DNA of 34,070 nucleotides, taken from assembly GCA_937988885.1 (NCBI GenBank), contig CALKHR010000074.1, positions 1 to 34,070 of the forward strand, given 5' to 3'. This document shows, one piece after another, positions 1 to 8,648 of the stretch. The notes beneath the pieces were generated by a model that did not search any database, was not told the DNA's origin, and saw nothing but the letters and a program-made list of their open reading frames with translations. The stretch comes from an uncultured Roseiflexaceae bacterium. Lineage in GTDB: Bacteria > Chloroflexota > Chloroflexia > Chloroflexales > Roseiflexaceae. Numbering within the stretch: position 1 is the stretch's first letter; the number at the start of each line of letters is the position of its first letter. A program made the position numbers and the translations under genes.

Positions 1-14
1 CACTGCATCTCCGC

Positions 15-204
15 TGAGATCTCTCATTTCGCCTAACGGCTCATTCGAGATGACAATGGTTTTCGTTGTTTTTCGCTGCTTCTTCGGTGAGATCCTTCAC
101 TTCGCCTGCGGCTCCGTTCAGGATGACGGCGTTTTTCGTTGTTTCCTCAGTGAGATCTCTCATTTCGCCTGACGGCTCATTCGAGATGACAACGTTTTTT
201 GTTG
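15..204 (+). repeat. Three tandem copies of a dispersed intergenic repeat
   Basis: Three related units lie at about 15-68, 88-141 and 151-204. Each starts GAGATC, continues with CATTTCGCCT or CACTTCGCCT, passes through CGGCTC and GATGAC, and ends in a T-rich tail containing TTTTCGTTG (TTTTTGTTG in the third). Units 1 and 3 are nearly identical; unit 2 is more diverged. Relatives occur at 28898-28968 and 31774-31905, some inverted. No transposase is nearby and no credible ORF lies here, so this is a noncoding repeat of REP or MITE-like character. Bases 205-425, between it and the leuB-side hairpin, show nothing I can assign. Confidence 0.8.
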
Positions 205-425
205 TTTTCTTTGCTTTTTCGAGTGGATGATCAATCGGCGACTAGCAGACCACACTGCCGTAGCACTGGGGCGGGTGCGGTTGGTGCCGTTCCGCTGCAA
301 GTTTATGCGGGAGCATGACCACGGGCGCTGCGGCAGGCGGTTGCTTCCTTTTTCCAAGAAGAAATGACTATTATCCTTGAAAAGTCATATGGTCATAATT
401 AGATGGGCTGAGGAGGCAAATGAAT

Positions 426-458
426 ACGGGGAACGCGGCGTGTGTGCCGGTTCCCCGT
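426..458 (-). terminator. Hairpin downstream of leuB, probable operon end
   Basis: Read on the minus strand after the leuB stop, ACGGGGAAC pairs with GTTCCCCGT (9 bp), and an inner CGGC/GCCG extends the stem. The following bases are ATTCATTTG, so the U-tract is poor. Its place 33 bases after the last gene of a long co-directional cluster makes termination likely, but it lacks the full intrinsic signature. Confidence 0.55.
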
Positions 459-491
459 GTGAATGTTTGGCGTATGTGGCGTTTGGATGGG

Positions 492-1586
492 TTAGATGCG
501 CTCGGCGACGGCGGCGCCCACCGCGCTGGTGGAGTGGGTCTGCTCGCCTGGCGCTGCCACGTCGCCGGTGACGAAGCCCGCATCGAGCGCGGCGTTGACG
601 GCGGCTTCGACGGCGGCGGCTTCGGCTTCGAGGCCCAGCGAGTGCCGCAGCAGCAACGCGACACTGAGGATGGTCGCCAGCGGGTTGGCGATGCCCTTGC
701 CCGCGATGTCCGGCGCGGAGCCGTGGATCGGCTCGTAGAGGCCCATGCGGGTGGCGCTGCCATCCACCGGGAGGGCGCCCAGCGAGGCCGAGGGCAGCAT
801 GCCCATCGAGCCTGCCAGCATCGAGGCTTCGTCGGTCAGGATGTCGCCGAACATGTTCTCGGTGACGATCACGTCGAAGTCGGCGGGGCGGCGCAGTAGG
901 TGCATCGCACAGGCATCGACCAGGATGTGCTCGACCTGCACGTCGGGGAATTCCTCACGCATCACGCGGGTGGTGACGCTGCGCCACAGCCGCGAGGTCT
1001 CTAGCACGTTGGCCTTATCGACCGAGGTGAGTTTGTTGCGGCGACCCTGCGCTAGTTTGGCGGCGGTGCGCACGATCCGCTCGATCTCGGCGGTGGAGTA
1101 GACGCACTCGTCGAAGGCGCTCTCCTGGCCGTCGGCGTCGCGCTCGCGACCCTTCTTGCCGAAGTAGATGCCGCCCGTCAACTCGCGCACCACCACCATA
1201 TCGACGCCCTGCAGGCGCTCGGGGCGCAGCGGCGAGGCGTTGATCAGGCGCGGGTGCATCGCTACGGGCCGCAGGTTGGCGAACAAGCCCAGCGCTTTGC
1301 GGATGCCGAGCAGACCCTGCTCGGGGCGCACTTTGGCTTCGGGGTTGTCCCACTTGGGGCCGCCGACCGCGCCCAACAGCACGGCGTCGCCTTCCACACA
1401 CAGCTTCACGGTCTCCTCGGGCAGCGCGGTGCCCGTCTGGTCGATGGCGATACCACCCAGCAGCGCCTCGCGCAGCACGAACTCGTGGCCGAAACGCGCC
1501 TCAACGGCCCGCAGCACACGCACACCTTCGGCGATAACCTCTGGCCCAATCCCATCGCCGGGCAAGAGCGTAATTGTGGCTTTCAT
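492..1586 (-). CDS. leuB: 3-isopropylmalate dehydrogenase
   Basis: This enzyme catalyses NAD-dependent oxidation and decarboxylation of 3-isopropylmalate to 2-oxoisocaproate, the third committed leucine step, in the cytoplasm. The 364-residue product has the family length. It shows the N-terminal LLPGDGIGPEV, the LLGAVGGPKWD segment, the substrate-binding RELTGGIYFG and, later, ENMFGDILTDEASML, which carries metal-binding acidic residues. I chose the ATG at 1586 because AAAGGA lies six bases upstream; an in-frame TTG at 1592 would abut that site. It is the last gene of the minus-strand branched-chain cluster, 46 bases after a methyltransferase-like gene and far from leuC and leuD. A hairpin follows it. 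Nothing suggests impairment. Confidence 0.96.
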   Translation of the reverse strand: MKATITLLPGDGIGPEVIAEGVRVLRAVEARFGHEFVLREALLGGIAIDQTGTALPEETVKLCVEGDAVLLGAVGGPKWDNPEAKVRPEQGLLGIRKALGLFANLRPVAMHPRLINASPLRPERLQGVDMVVVRELTGGIYFGKKGRERDADGQESAFDECVYSTAEIERIVRTAAKLAQGRRNKLTSVDKANVLETSRLWRSVTTRVMREEFPDVQVEHILVDACAMHLLRRPADFDVIVTENMFGDILTDEASMLAGSMGMLPSASLGALPVDGSATRMGLYEPIHGSAPDIAGKGIANPLATILSVALLLRHSLGLEAEAAAVEAAVNAALDAGFVTGDVAAPGEQTHSTSAVGAAVAERI

Positions 1587-1632
1587 TGCCAATCCTTTCG
1601 TATCACGACTTGGAAGATTGCTTAACGAATCG

Positions 1633-2448
1633 TCACCGCACTGCCGCTTTCCTTGGCATCAGGACGCGCTCTTGCGGGTGATCGAGTTCTGCGATCACAC
1701 GGGCGCGAAATGCGGCATCGGTGATCGGCATATACAAATCGCGCTTCATCGTCGGCTCGCCCTCGCGCACGGGCGAGACGAGCCACGCCTTGAACAGCGC
1801 GGCTTCCCACGGGAACAAGAACGGGTTCTCATCGGCGATCAGGGCGTCGAGCAACACGCGCTCCAGCCCCCAAAAGCGATAATGTTTGATCGAATTGTTG
1901 GCTCGAAACCATCTGGCATCGTCGATCACGTCGTCGGGCAGCAGTTCGAGGTACGGGTCCATGTACACTAGGTCGAATTCGCGATCGCGCAGCAGTTCGC
2001 GCACATCGCCTTTGATCACGGTGATCTTCAGGCGCTCGGGGCGCTGCCAGAACAGGCTGTTGAAGGCCGCGATCACGTCGCTGTGCCGCTCGTAGACGAC
2101 CACTTCTTCGACTTCGGGCTTGGCGGCGGCCCGCAGTGCGAAGTAGCCCATCCCGAGGCCCGCCGTCGCCACGCGCCCACGCGCCATCGCGATCGCTACC
2201 GCGCAACTTTGCACCTCCAGCGGCGCGAGCGACATCCACAGCTTGTGGTTGATGAAAAACGCCGGGATCGGCGGCAGCGCCTTGCGATAGTGCTGGTTGA
2301 AATAGTCGTCGCAGGGGCCATCGGGCTTGCGCAGATAGCGCGATTCGACGGCTCCGAAACGATGCACGCCGGACGGCAGCGCGTAGAAACGAATCTCCTG
2401 CGCCAAATAGGCATCGCTGAATGGGTTGATTGGAAAGGTCGGTTCCAT
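1633..2448 (-). CDS. Class I SAM-dependent methyltransferase-like protein
   Basis: The 271-residue product has a Rossmann-type SAM-binding core in its middle third. VATAGLGMGYFALRAA (about 93-108) looks like motif I, the acidic strand end VVVYER (about 117-121) follows, then KGDVREL (146-152) and FDLVYMDPY (158-166). The core resembles spermidine-synthase or methyltransferase folds, but the first 85 residues match nothing I recognise, and substrate and reaction are unknown. Its ATG overlaps the stop of the preceding methyltransferase in a TAATG arrangement, implying translational coupling in a three-gene set ahead of leuB. Because motif I lacks the usual GxGxG spacing, methyl transfer is inferred from fold alone. 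Confidence 0.65.
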   Translation of the reverse strand: MEPTFPINPFSDAYLAQEIRFYALPSGVHRFGAVESRYLRKPDGPCDDYFNQHYRKALPPIPAFFINHKLWMSLAPLEVQSCAVAIAMARGRVATAGLGMGYFALRAAAKPEVEEVVVYERHSDVIAAFNSLFWQRPERLKITVIKGDVRELLRDREFDLVYMDPYLELLPDDVIDDARWFRANNSIKHYRFWGLERVLLDALIADENPFLFPWEAALFKAWLVSPVREGEPTMKRDLYMPITDAAFRARVIAELDHPQERVLMPRKAAVR

Positions 2449-3059
2449 TACTGATCTGGCGGTTGATCTCCAAGTTTATCGAAGCGATAGACGCGGTGCT
2501 GCGGGTGTTGAGCGATCGGCTGGTACGTTAGGTTGTGCTCCTGCGCGGTACGCTCGATCAGTTCCACCAATGGCGTCACGACCACAATCCAATATGCGCC
2601 GCCCTCACTCAAGCGCTCGATCGGCTTCAGCACGAAGTCGCGCACGATCGCCGCATCGCCGATGTGGCCGGGCACGTTCGAGACGATCAGGTCGAAGGTG
2701 CCTGGAGGCAGGTCGTCGGTGCCGATGCTGGCGAGCGTGGTGGTGTTGGGCACGTTGTTCAGTTCGGCGTTGTGCTGCGTGTAGCGCACCGCTAGCAGGT
2801 CTTTGTCGGACATGGTGACGTGCGCTTGCGGGTGGAATCGGGCCAGCACAATGCCGATCACGCCGTAGCCGCAACCCAGATCGAGGATGCGAGCGGGCTG
2901 CCGAACGGCGGGCAGCAGGTAGCGCAGCAAGAACTGCGTGCCCGAATCGACGCTATGGGTCGAGAACAGCAGTTCGGCGGCGTCGAACACGAAGTGCTGG
3001 CGGTTGATCGCGTAGACGATCCGTTTTTTGAAGTAGAGATCCGCTTCCCAGCCAGCCAT
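2448..3059 (-). CDS. RsmC-like methyltransferase, variant catalytic motif
   Basis: The 203-residue product resembles the catalytic half of RsmC/MTS-type methyltransferases, which modify exocyclic amino groups in rRNA or similar substrates. ILDLGCGYGVIGIVLA (58-73) is a good SAM-binding motif I and SDKDLLAVRYTQHN (84-97) is the second-strand region. At the place of the N-P-P-[FYW] catalytic motif it reads SNVPGHIG (127-134): the Asn is kept, but the second residue is Val and the aromatic is Gly. The next gene upstream (3059-3646) is a clear paralogue. It overlaps both neighbours by one base (TAATG). It may bind SAM, but amine methylation is doubtful. Confidence 0.7.
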   Translation of the reverse strand: MAGWEADLYFKKRIVYAINRQHFVFDAAELLFSTHSVDSGTQFLLRYLLPAVRQPARILDLGCGYGVIGIVLARFHPQAHVTMSDKDLLAVRYTQHNAELNNVPNTTTLASIGTDDLPPGTFDLIVSNVPGHIGDAAIVRDFVLKPIERLSEGGAYWIVVVTPLVELIERTAQEHNLTYQPIAQHPQHRVYRFDKLGDQPPDQ

Positions 3060-3646
3060 TACGCGCCCCTATGGTTCATCGAATACAGGATCATCCCTTC
3101 GCTGCGAGCGTGTTCGTGCAGCGATAGTTTGTGCTTGCGCGCCACGCCCGGCACCAAGCGGTTCAGATGCACCTCGGCGGTGAAGTAGTAGCGCTGCTGC
3201 GGCTCCAGATGCGCGAGCGGCTGCAACAGCCAGTCGTGAGTGATCGCGCGATCGCCGATCTTGGAGGGCACGTGCGCCACGATCAGGTCGAAGCGCTGCT
3301 CGCCGAGCGCCTCCACGCCGATGCTGCCCAACACCGTCAGGTTGGAGACGCCGTTGAGCGCTGCGTTGTGGCGCGTGTAGCGCAGAGCCAACAGATCCTT
3401 GTCGAGCGCGGTGATGTAGGCGTGCGGCGCGAGTTTCGCCAGCACCACGGGCACCACGCCGTAGTTGCAGCCCAGCACCGCAATGCGCTTGGCGGTGTCG
3501 AGCAGGTCGGCCACGTAGGGCAACACCAACTGCGAGGCGCGATCGATCGCGAAGGGCGATGCGAGCAGCGCCGCAGTGTCGAACTGGAAGCTCTGGTCGT
3601 TTAGCTCGTAGGTGAGCCGACTTTTGAAGTACGGATCGTCGAACAT
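3059..3646 (-). CDS. Degenerate methyltransferase paralogue
   Basis: This 195-residue protein aligns along its length with the next gene, sharing DPYFKSRLTYELN-like N-termini, a DKDLLALRYTRHNA segment and the IGDRAI region. Its functional motifs have drifted further: motif I reads VLGCNYG (57-63) instead of DLGCGYG, and the catalytic-site segment reads AHVPSKIG (124-131), without the Asn of the NPPF motif. It may be a non-catalytic partner of the downstream paralogue or act on a different substrate. The start is the ATG at 3646, which lacks a clear ribosome-binding site; the reading frame is otherwise intact. It follows the PLP enzyme by 33 bases. Confidence 0.6.
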   Translation of the reverse strand: MFDDPYFKSRLTYELNDQSFQFDTAALLASPFAIDRASQLVLPYVADLLDTAKRIAVLGCNYGVVPVVLAKLAPHAYITALDKDLLALRYTRHNAALNGVSNLTVLGSIGVEALGEQRFDLIVAHVPSKIGDRAITHDWLLQPLAHLEPQQRYYFTAEVHLNRLVPGVARKHKLSLHEHARSEGMILYSMNHRGA

Positions 3647-3679
3647 GTCTGCAACCGCGCGGTTGTTCCCTTCGTTGCC

Positions 3680-4666
3680 CTAGCGACCAGCGTATGCGGC
3701 GAACACACTCTCGGCTGCGGCGTTGCCACCGCAGATCAGCGCCACCGGATGTTTGAAGCCGCTCAGATCGACCGAGCCGTTTTGCAGCGCGGCCAACACC
3801 GCAGCGCCAGCCGGCTCGACCAATTGGTTGCACTCCTGCCAGAGCCAACGCATCGCCGTGATCATCTCAGCGTCCTCCACCAACTCCACCCGATCCACGT
3901 AGCGCTGCGTCAGGGCCAGCGTGCGCTCGGAGACGGAGCGCGGCGCCAGCGTATCGGCGATGGTGGTGACGGTGGGCAGCGGCGTGAGCGCACCCGCCCG
4001 CAGGCTGTTGGTCATCGATGCCGCGCCGACCGGCTCCACGCCGATGATCTGCACCTTGGGGCGACGCTGCTTGATCGCGGCGGCCATCCCGGCGATCAGC
4101 CCGCCACCACCGATCGCGATCAGCACACAGTCCATCTCTGGCACGTCGTCCAGCAGTTCCAGACCCAGCGTGCCCTGACCAGCCAATGTGCCGGGCGCAT
4201 CGAACGGGTGGATGTAGGTCAACCCCGCTTCGGCGGCGTGCTGTAGGGCGCGCTCGTTGGCGTCGTCCCAGGCCGCGCCGTGTCGGATCACCTGCGCGCC
4301 CCAGGCGGCGATACGGGCTTCGCGGTCGGCGCTGGCCCGCTCGGGCAGGTAGACGATGGCGGGCAGGCCCAAGCGCCACGCGCCGTAGGCCAGCGCCACG
4401 CCGTGGTTGCCGCCCGAAGCCGTGATTACGCCGCGCGCGCGTTGTGCATCATCAAGCTGAAGCAGGTTGTTGAAGACGCCGCGCGCTTTGAACGAGCCGG
4501 TTACCTGAACATTCTCCAATTTGAATCGCAGTTGCGTGGGCAGCGCTTGGGCATCCGCACGGCCAGCACGCAGTTGCGGCGCTGGCAGCATCGGCGTGTG
4601 CCGCACATAGCCAGCGATTCGCGCGCGGGCGGCCTCGATCTGCTCAAGCGGGAGTGTGTAGCTCAT
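3680..4666 (-). CDS. Threonine/serine dehydratase-like PLP enzyme
   Basis: This 328-residue fold-type II PLP enzyme carries TGSFKARG with the expected cofactor lysine at K60, the substrate loop SGGNHG (84-89) and the phosphate-binding GGGGL (186-190). Threonine dehydratases of the family make 2-oxobutyrate, the isoleucine precursor, by deaminating threonine. The product stops where biosynthetic IlvA would continue into its ACT-like regulatory domain, so it resembles short catabolic threonine dehydratases, which are not isoleucine-inhibited. Its place in a branched-chain cluster supports a supply role, but citramalate synthase offers a second route. Serine dehydratase or a related ammonia-lyase activity cannot be excluded. 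It lies 15 bases after the YqhA-family gene. Confidence 0.8.
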   Translation of the reverse strand: MSYTLPLEQIEAARARIAGYVRHTPMLPAPQLRAGRADAQALPTQLRFKLENVQVTGSFKARGVFNNLLQLDDAQRARGVITASGGNHGVALAYGAWRLGLPAIVYLPERASADREARIAAWGAQVIRHGAAWDDANERALQHAAEAGLTYIHPFDAPGTLAGQGTLGLELLDDVPEMDCVLIAIGGGGLIAGMAAAIKQRRPKVQIIGVEPVGAASMTNSLRAGALTPLPTVTTIADTLAPRSVSERTLALTQRYVDRVELVEDAEMITAMRWLWQECNQLVEPAGAAVLAALQNGSVDLSGFKHPVALICGGNAAAESVFAAYAGR

Positions 4667-4681
4667 ACACGTCTCGTTTAG

Positions 4682-5209
4682 CTAACTACTTGTCGGCGGC
4701 TTATCGGCGGTGGGTGCGGTGGGCCTTGGCGGGAGCTTGGCTTTCTTCGGCTTTGCGCTCAGGAACCAGGTCAACGCGCCGATCACCAAGGCCGCACCAC
4801 CGCCACTGATCAGCAGATTGGTTTGGCCATCCCAACTCACGAACTGCCCCAGGAAGCCCACGCCGAGCACTACCACGACCACACCGATCAGCTTGTCCTT
4901 CAGATCGTCGAGCGAGTGGATTTCGAGCCAACTGGGCATCTGCACGGTATCATCGATGAACAACTCGTACAAACCCACCGCGATGATATAGAGCACAGTC
5001 GCCAACAGGAAAATATCGACGATCTCGATAAAGTTCAGCAACAGCGATTTGGCAGTCTTCGACGAGAAATCGAGTTTTTCGATGAAGTGGATCAGCACCA
5101 CTACGGTTTCTATCGCGCCAAAAATGAGGAGGGCCGTCGCTGCAAGCAGCGTCGCAACGACGGCGATAATCACCAGGTAGCGCGTCAATGCCATGAGCCG
5201 ATTGATCAT
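4682..5209 (-). CDS. YqhA-family (UPF0114) membrane protein
   Basis: The 175-residue product has a membrane segment near residues 8-35, a second near 60-85 containing ATVLYIIAVGLYELFID, and two more around 108-128 and 132-150. A soluble tail rich in Lys, Pro and Thr follows. The LYELFID region and overall layout match the YqhA/UPF0114 family, whose function is not established. Its ATG overlaps the leuD stop in an ATGA arrangement, so it is probably translationally coupled to leuD. Whether it has a role in branched-chain metabolism or transport is unknown; I see no transporter signature. Confidence 0.75.
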   Translation of the reverse strand: MINRLMALTRYLVIIAVVATLLAATALLIFGAIETVVVLIHFIEKLDFSSKTAKSLLLNFIEIVDIFLLATVLYIIAVGLYELFIDDTVQMPSWLEIHSLDDLKDKLIGVVVVVLGVGFLGQFVSWDGQTNLLISGGGAALVIGALTWFLSAKPKKAKLPPRPTAPTADKPPTSS

Positions 5210-5820
5210 AGTAGGTTCGTGGTCACCACGCGGCCCGGATTCGCTGCCTCATAGGCGGCGATCGCTTCTTCTTCGGCCAGCAAGAAGCCCATCTGATCCA
5301 CGCCGTGGAGCAGGCAGTGCTTGGCGAACGGCTCGATCGGGAAGGTCACGGTTTGGCCGCCCGGCAGCGTCACAGTCTGGCTCGCCAGATCGACCGTCAC
5401 CTCGGTGCTGGGATCTTCCTCGAACATGCTGACGAGTTGGTAGTAGGTCTCCTGATCGACCTGGATCGGCAGCAGGCCGTTCTTCAGCGCGTTGTTCTTG
5501 AAGATATCGGCGAAGTAGGTCGAGATCACGGCCTTGAAGCCGTAGCCCATCAGCGCCCATGGGGCGTGCTCGCGCGAGGAGCCACAGCCGAAGTTGTTGC
5601 CCGCCACCAGCACTTGCGCGCCCTTCACCTCGGGGCGGTTCAGCACGAAATCGGGCTTGGGCGTGCCATCGGGGTTGTAGCGCCAGTCCGAGAACAGCCC
5701 CTCGCCCAGGCCAGCCTTGTCGGTGGTCTTGAGGTAGCGGGCCGGGATGATCTGGTCGGTATCGATATCGGCCACCGGCAATGCGACAATGCGGGTGGTG
5801 AATGGTTTAATCGGTTCCAT
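5206..5820 (-). CDS. leuD: 3-isopropylmalate dehydratase small subunit
   Basis: LeuD is the swivel-domain subunit that pairs with LeuC to isomerise 2-isopropylmalate to 3-isopropylmalate. The 204-residue product has the family length and begins with VALPVADIDTDQIIPARYLK, typical of bacterial LeuD. The active-site swivel segment FGCGSSREHAPWAL follows near residues 78-91. A strong GGAGGAAAC ribosome-binding site precedes the ATG. Unusually, leuD is separated from leuC by a lipoprotein gene whose stop lies 20 bases upstream. The downstream YqhA-family gene overlaps its stop by four bases. Confidence 0.96.
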   Translation of the reverse strand: MEPIKPFTTRIVALPVADIDTDQIIPARYLKTTDKAGLGEGLFSDWRYNPDGTPKPDFVLNRPEVKGAQVLVAGNNFGCGSSREHAPWALMGYGFKAVISTYFADIFKNNALKNGLLPIQVDQETYYQLVSMFEEDPSTEVTVDLASQTVTLPGGQTVTFPIEPFAKHCLLHGVDQMGFLLAEEEAIAAYEAANPGRVVTTNLL

Positions 5821-5840
5821 GTTTCCTCCGTTATACAGCT

Positions 5841-7118
5841 TTACTGCTGTAAAAAGGTAAGGCTATCGGCGAACAGCGGCTCGTCTGTCGCGAGTTGCGC
5901 GGCCTGCTGCACATCGGCGAGCACGCTCGCAGCACTCGGATCGAGCTGATACTGCGCCCAAGCCCGTAGGAAGTACGCATCGGCCAGGTCGGGGCGCGCC
6001 TGCACGGCTCGCCCTGCGAAGTCGATGATGTACGTGCTGATCGTCTCGGTATCCATCTCGCCCACCGTGCCGACGATCAGCGGCGTATCGGCGGAGAAGA
6101 TCTGCTCGGGTGTGTAGGCACGCATGATGTCGAGCGCCGCCCCGTAATCGCCGTAGAAGACCCGATCGAGCAGTGGATATGGGCTTGTCTCGGCCTGTTC
6201 GGCGCGGCCCTCGGCCACCAACTTGATGTACGCGATGTTCCAGTTCACCGCCTCGTCGGGCACGTAGGACGGCAACTGTTCGATCAGCAGTTGTTCAGCC
6301 TCCTTCCAGAGGCCGTGCTCGGCGAGTTCGACGGCGCGGTTGTTCACCTTCAGCACATCTTCCGACGATGCCTCGGTGAGCGTCTTCAACTCGACCGCCT
6401 GCATCTGCCTGCCATCCCAGTACAACAGATCGTAGTTGACCAGCCGCACGCCACAGGCGTAACAAAAGACGTAGAAGTCGGTCTGATTCAACACCACCTC
6501 GGGTGTGCCGTCGCCGTTCGTATCCTGCAACCAGCCAGCCACTGGGTTCGAGTTACACGATGTCGCTTCGGTGTGCAGGCTCTGCCCATCGAAGCGCAGC
6601 AGCGTGTAGCAACCGCCGTGCGCGCCCGCAGCAGCCTCGATCTGCAGCCACACCTGCGATGGTTCGAGCTCGACCTGAGAGACGCTGCCTTCGAACAGCG
6701 TATCCTGATCCTCCAGCATGATGCGATCGATCTCCTGCCAACCTTGATCGGTGTAGGTGTAGATCGCCACCATATGCTGTTGATCCGGCGCGGCGAAGGC
6801 CATCCCGCGCGTCGCCGCGAACCAGAGCGGCTGCCAGCCAGTCGGCACCCTCAGCGCCTGAACATCAACGCCCTCCAGGCCCGGCCAGGTCTGATTCGGC
6901 TCGGGCGTAGGCGTGGCGGGCAGGCTCGCCAGCACCGTAGCGGCCAACTCCTCGGGCTGCGGGATAGCCGTCGGCGGCGCCAACGTCGGTGTTGGCGCTG
7001 TCGTCGCGGTCGGCGGTTGTGAGATCTGAGTAGGAACAGCGGTTGGCGCATCGGCTTGGGGCGAGCCCGCGCAGGCGACCAACAGCAGCACACTCAGCAG
7101 CAATGTCAGATATTTCAT
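5841..7118 (-). CDS. Predicted lipoprotein between leuC and leuD
   Basis: The 425-residue product starts with a short lipoprotein signal peptide: a hydrophobic core from residue 3 and a lipobox LVAC with the lipidated cysteine at C16. A Pro/Thr/Ala-rich linker runs to about residue 75. A globular part follows, including DTNGDGTPE (199-207), which resembles a calcium-binding loop of FG-GAP-like domains. The C-terminal third is helical and rich in Ala and Glu, possibly TPR-like. I do not recognise a specific family. It should be anchored outside the cytoplasmic membrane, so its place between two subunits of a cytoplasmic enzyme is odd. The ATG is nine bases from the leuC stop and has no clear ribosome-binding site. 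Confidence 0.8.
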   Translation of the reverse strand: MKYLTLLLSVLLLVACAGSPQADAPTAVPTQISQPPTATTAPTPTLAPPTAIPQPEELAATVLASLPATPTPEPNQTWPGLEGVDVQALRVPTGWQPLWFAATRGMAFAAPDQQHMVAIYTYTDQGWQEIDRIMLEDQDTLFEGSVSQVELEPSQVWLQIEAAAGAHGGCYTLLRFDGQSLHTEATSCNSNPVAGWLQDTNGDGTPEVVLNQTDFYVFCYACGVRLVNYDLLYWDGRQMQAVELKTLTEASSEDVLKVNNRAVELAEHGLWKEAEQLLIEQLPSYVPDEAVNWNIAYIKLVAEGRAEQAETSPYPLLDRVFYGDYGAALDIMRAYTPEQIFSADTPLIVGTVGEMDTETISTYIIDFAGRAVQARPDLADAYFLRAWAQYQLDPSAASVLADVQQAAQLATDEPLFADSLTFLQQ

Positions 7119-7127
7119 GCTGATGGA

Positions 7128-8555
7128 CTAGCTCACAAACTCACGCGGATCGGTGACCTCACCGCGCACAGCCGCAGCAGCAGCCGTGATTGGGCTAGCC
7201 AGGAAGGTGCGAGCGCCTGGGCCTTGGCGACCTTCGAAGTTGCGGTTCGAGGTCGAGACGGCGTACTTGCCGGGCGGCACCTTGTCGTCGTTCATCGCCA
7301 GACACGCCGAGCAGCCAGCCTCGCGCCATTCCGCGCCAGCCGACTTGAAGATCTCGTGCAGCCCTTCGGCCTCGGCCTGCTTCTTGACCTGCTGACTGCC
7401 GGGCACGACCATCACGCGCACGCCGGGGGCCACCTTGCGACCCTCCATCACCTTGGCTGCCTGGCGCAGGTCGCTGATGCGCGAGTTGGTGCAGCTGCCG
7501 ATGAAGACCATATCGATCTTCTGGCCGAGCATCGACTGGCCTTCCTTGAGGTCCATATAGCGCAACGCCTTTTCGAGCGCCACACGCTGGGCCGGATCGG
7601 GCAGTTCGCTCATCTTCGGCACGCGGCCAGTGATCGGGATGCCCATACCTGGGTTGGTGCCGTAGGTGATCATCGGCGCGAGCTCGTTGGCGTCCAACAC
7701 CACGGAGTTGTCGTAGGTCGCGCCCTCGTCGGTCGGCAGCGTGCGCCACTTGGCGACGGCAGCGTCCCAATCGGCACCCTTCGGCGCTAATCGGCGGCCT
7801 TTCACATACTCGAACGTCGTCTCGTCGGGCGCGATCAGGCCAGCGCGAGCGCCACCCTCGATCGACATGTTGCAGATCGTCATGCGCTCTTCCATCGACA
7901 GGGCGCGGATCGCCTCGCCGGTGTACTCGAACACGTAGCCGGTGCCGCCGCCAACGCCGATCTTGGCGATAATCGCCAGAATAATGTCCTTGGCGGAAAC
8001 ACCCGGCTTCAGCCGACCGTTCACGCGCACTTCCATCGTCTTGGGCTTGCTCTGGATCAGACACTGGGTCGCCAACACGTGGCCGACCTCGGAGGTGCCG
8101 ATACCAAAGGCCAGCGCGCCGAACGCGCCGTGCGTGCTGGTGTGGCTATCGCCACAGACGATCGTCATACCGGGCTGGGTCGCGCCCTGCTCCGGTCCGA
8201 TCACGTGAACGATGCCCTGGTTCTCGGTGCCCAACTTGAACAGCGGGATGCCGAACTCGGCGCAGTTGCGCTCCATTTGCGTGAGCTGTGCGAGCGCTTG
8301 TGGATCGAAGACGGGAATAACCCCATCGCTGCCACGAGGCGTGGTCGGCGTGGAGTGATCCATCGTCGCCAGCGTCAGATCGGGGCGGCGCACCTTCAGG
8401 CCGCGCGCGCGCAACTCCGTGAAGGCTTGAGGCGAAGTCACTTCGTGGACTAAGTGCAAATCAATATACAAAACCGCTGGAGTTTCGCTGGTCTGCGGTC
8501 GAACGATATGACTATCCCAAATCTTTTCGAAAAGAGTCCGTGGCTTTGCAGTCAT
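7128..8555 (-). CDS. leuC: 3-isopropylmalate dehydratase large subunit
   Basis: LeuC carries the [4Fe-4S] cluster of isopropylmalate isomerase, working with LeuD in leucine synthesis. The 475-residue product has the family length. The cluster cysteines are C355 in FIGSCTNSR and C415/C418 in GCSACLAMN. The N-terminus TLFEKIWDSHIV and the CGDSHTSTHGAFG segment (134-146) are typical of LeuC rather than aconitase or homoaconitase. The gene follows ilvE after a 93-base gap holding a perfect hairpin. It is separated from leuD only by the lipoprotein gene. Confidence 0.97.
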   Translation of the reverse strand: MTAKPRTLFEKIWDSHIVRPQTSETPAVLYIDLHLVHEVTSPQAFTELRARGLKVRRPDLTLATMDHSTPTTPRGSDGVIPVFDPQALAQLTQMERNCAEFGIPLFKLGTENQGIVHVIGPEQGATQPGMTIVCGDSHTSTHGAFGALAFGIGTSEVGHVLATQCLIQSKPKTMEVRVNGRLKPGVSAKDIILAIIAKIGVGGGTGYVFEYTGEAIRALSMEERMTICNMSIEGGARAGLIAPDETTFEYVKGRRLAPKGADWDAAVAKWRTLPTDEGATYDNSVVLDANELAPMITYGTNPGMGIPITGRVPKMSELPDPAQRVALEKALRYMDLKEGQSMLGQKIDMVFIGSCTNSRISDLRQAAKVMEGRKVAPGVRVMVVPGSQQVKKQAEAEGLHEIFKSAGAEWREAGCSACLAMNDDKVPPGKYAVSTSNRNFEGRQGPGARTFLASPITAAAAAVRGEVTDPREFVS

Positions 8556-8604
8556 TTCTGTTACTCCTAGGTAACGGCAAGACGAATAGCGTTAGCGTTG
8601 TTGC

Positions 8605-8632
8605 GCGGCCATAAGCGTCCGTTTATGGCCGC
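8605..8632 (-). other. Perfect 10-bp hairpin between ilvE and leuC
   Basis: GCGGCCATAA and TTATGGCCGC form a perfect 10-bp stem around an eight-base loop, extendable by one more G-C pair. The bases after it on the minus strand are not U-rich, so it is not a standard intrinsic terminator. It may stabilise or process the mRNA, or pause transcription. Confidence 0.7.
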
Positions 8633-8648
8633 GTCGTTATCATCTGGC

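Noticed and set aside
160..357. 65-codon minus-strand ORF at the left edge
   Set aside because: It is translated largely from the repeat units and has low-complexity, non-protein-like composition.
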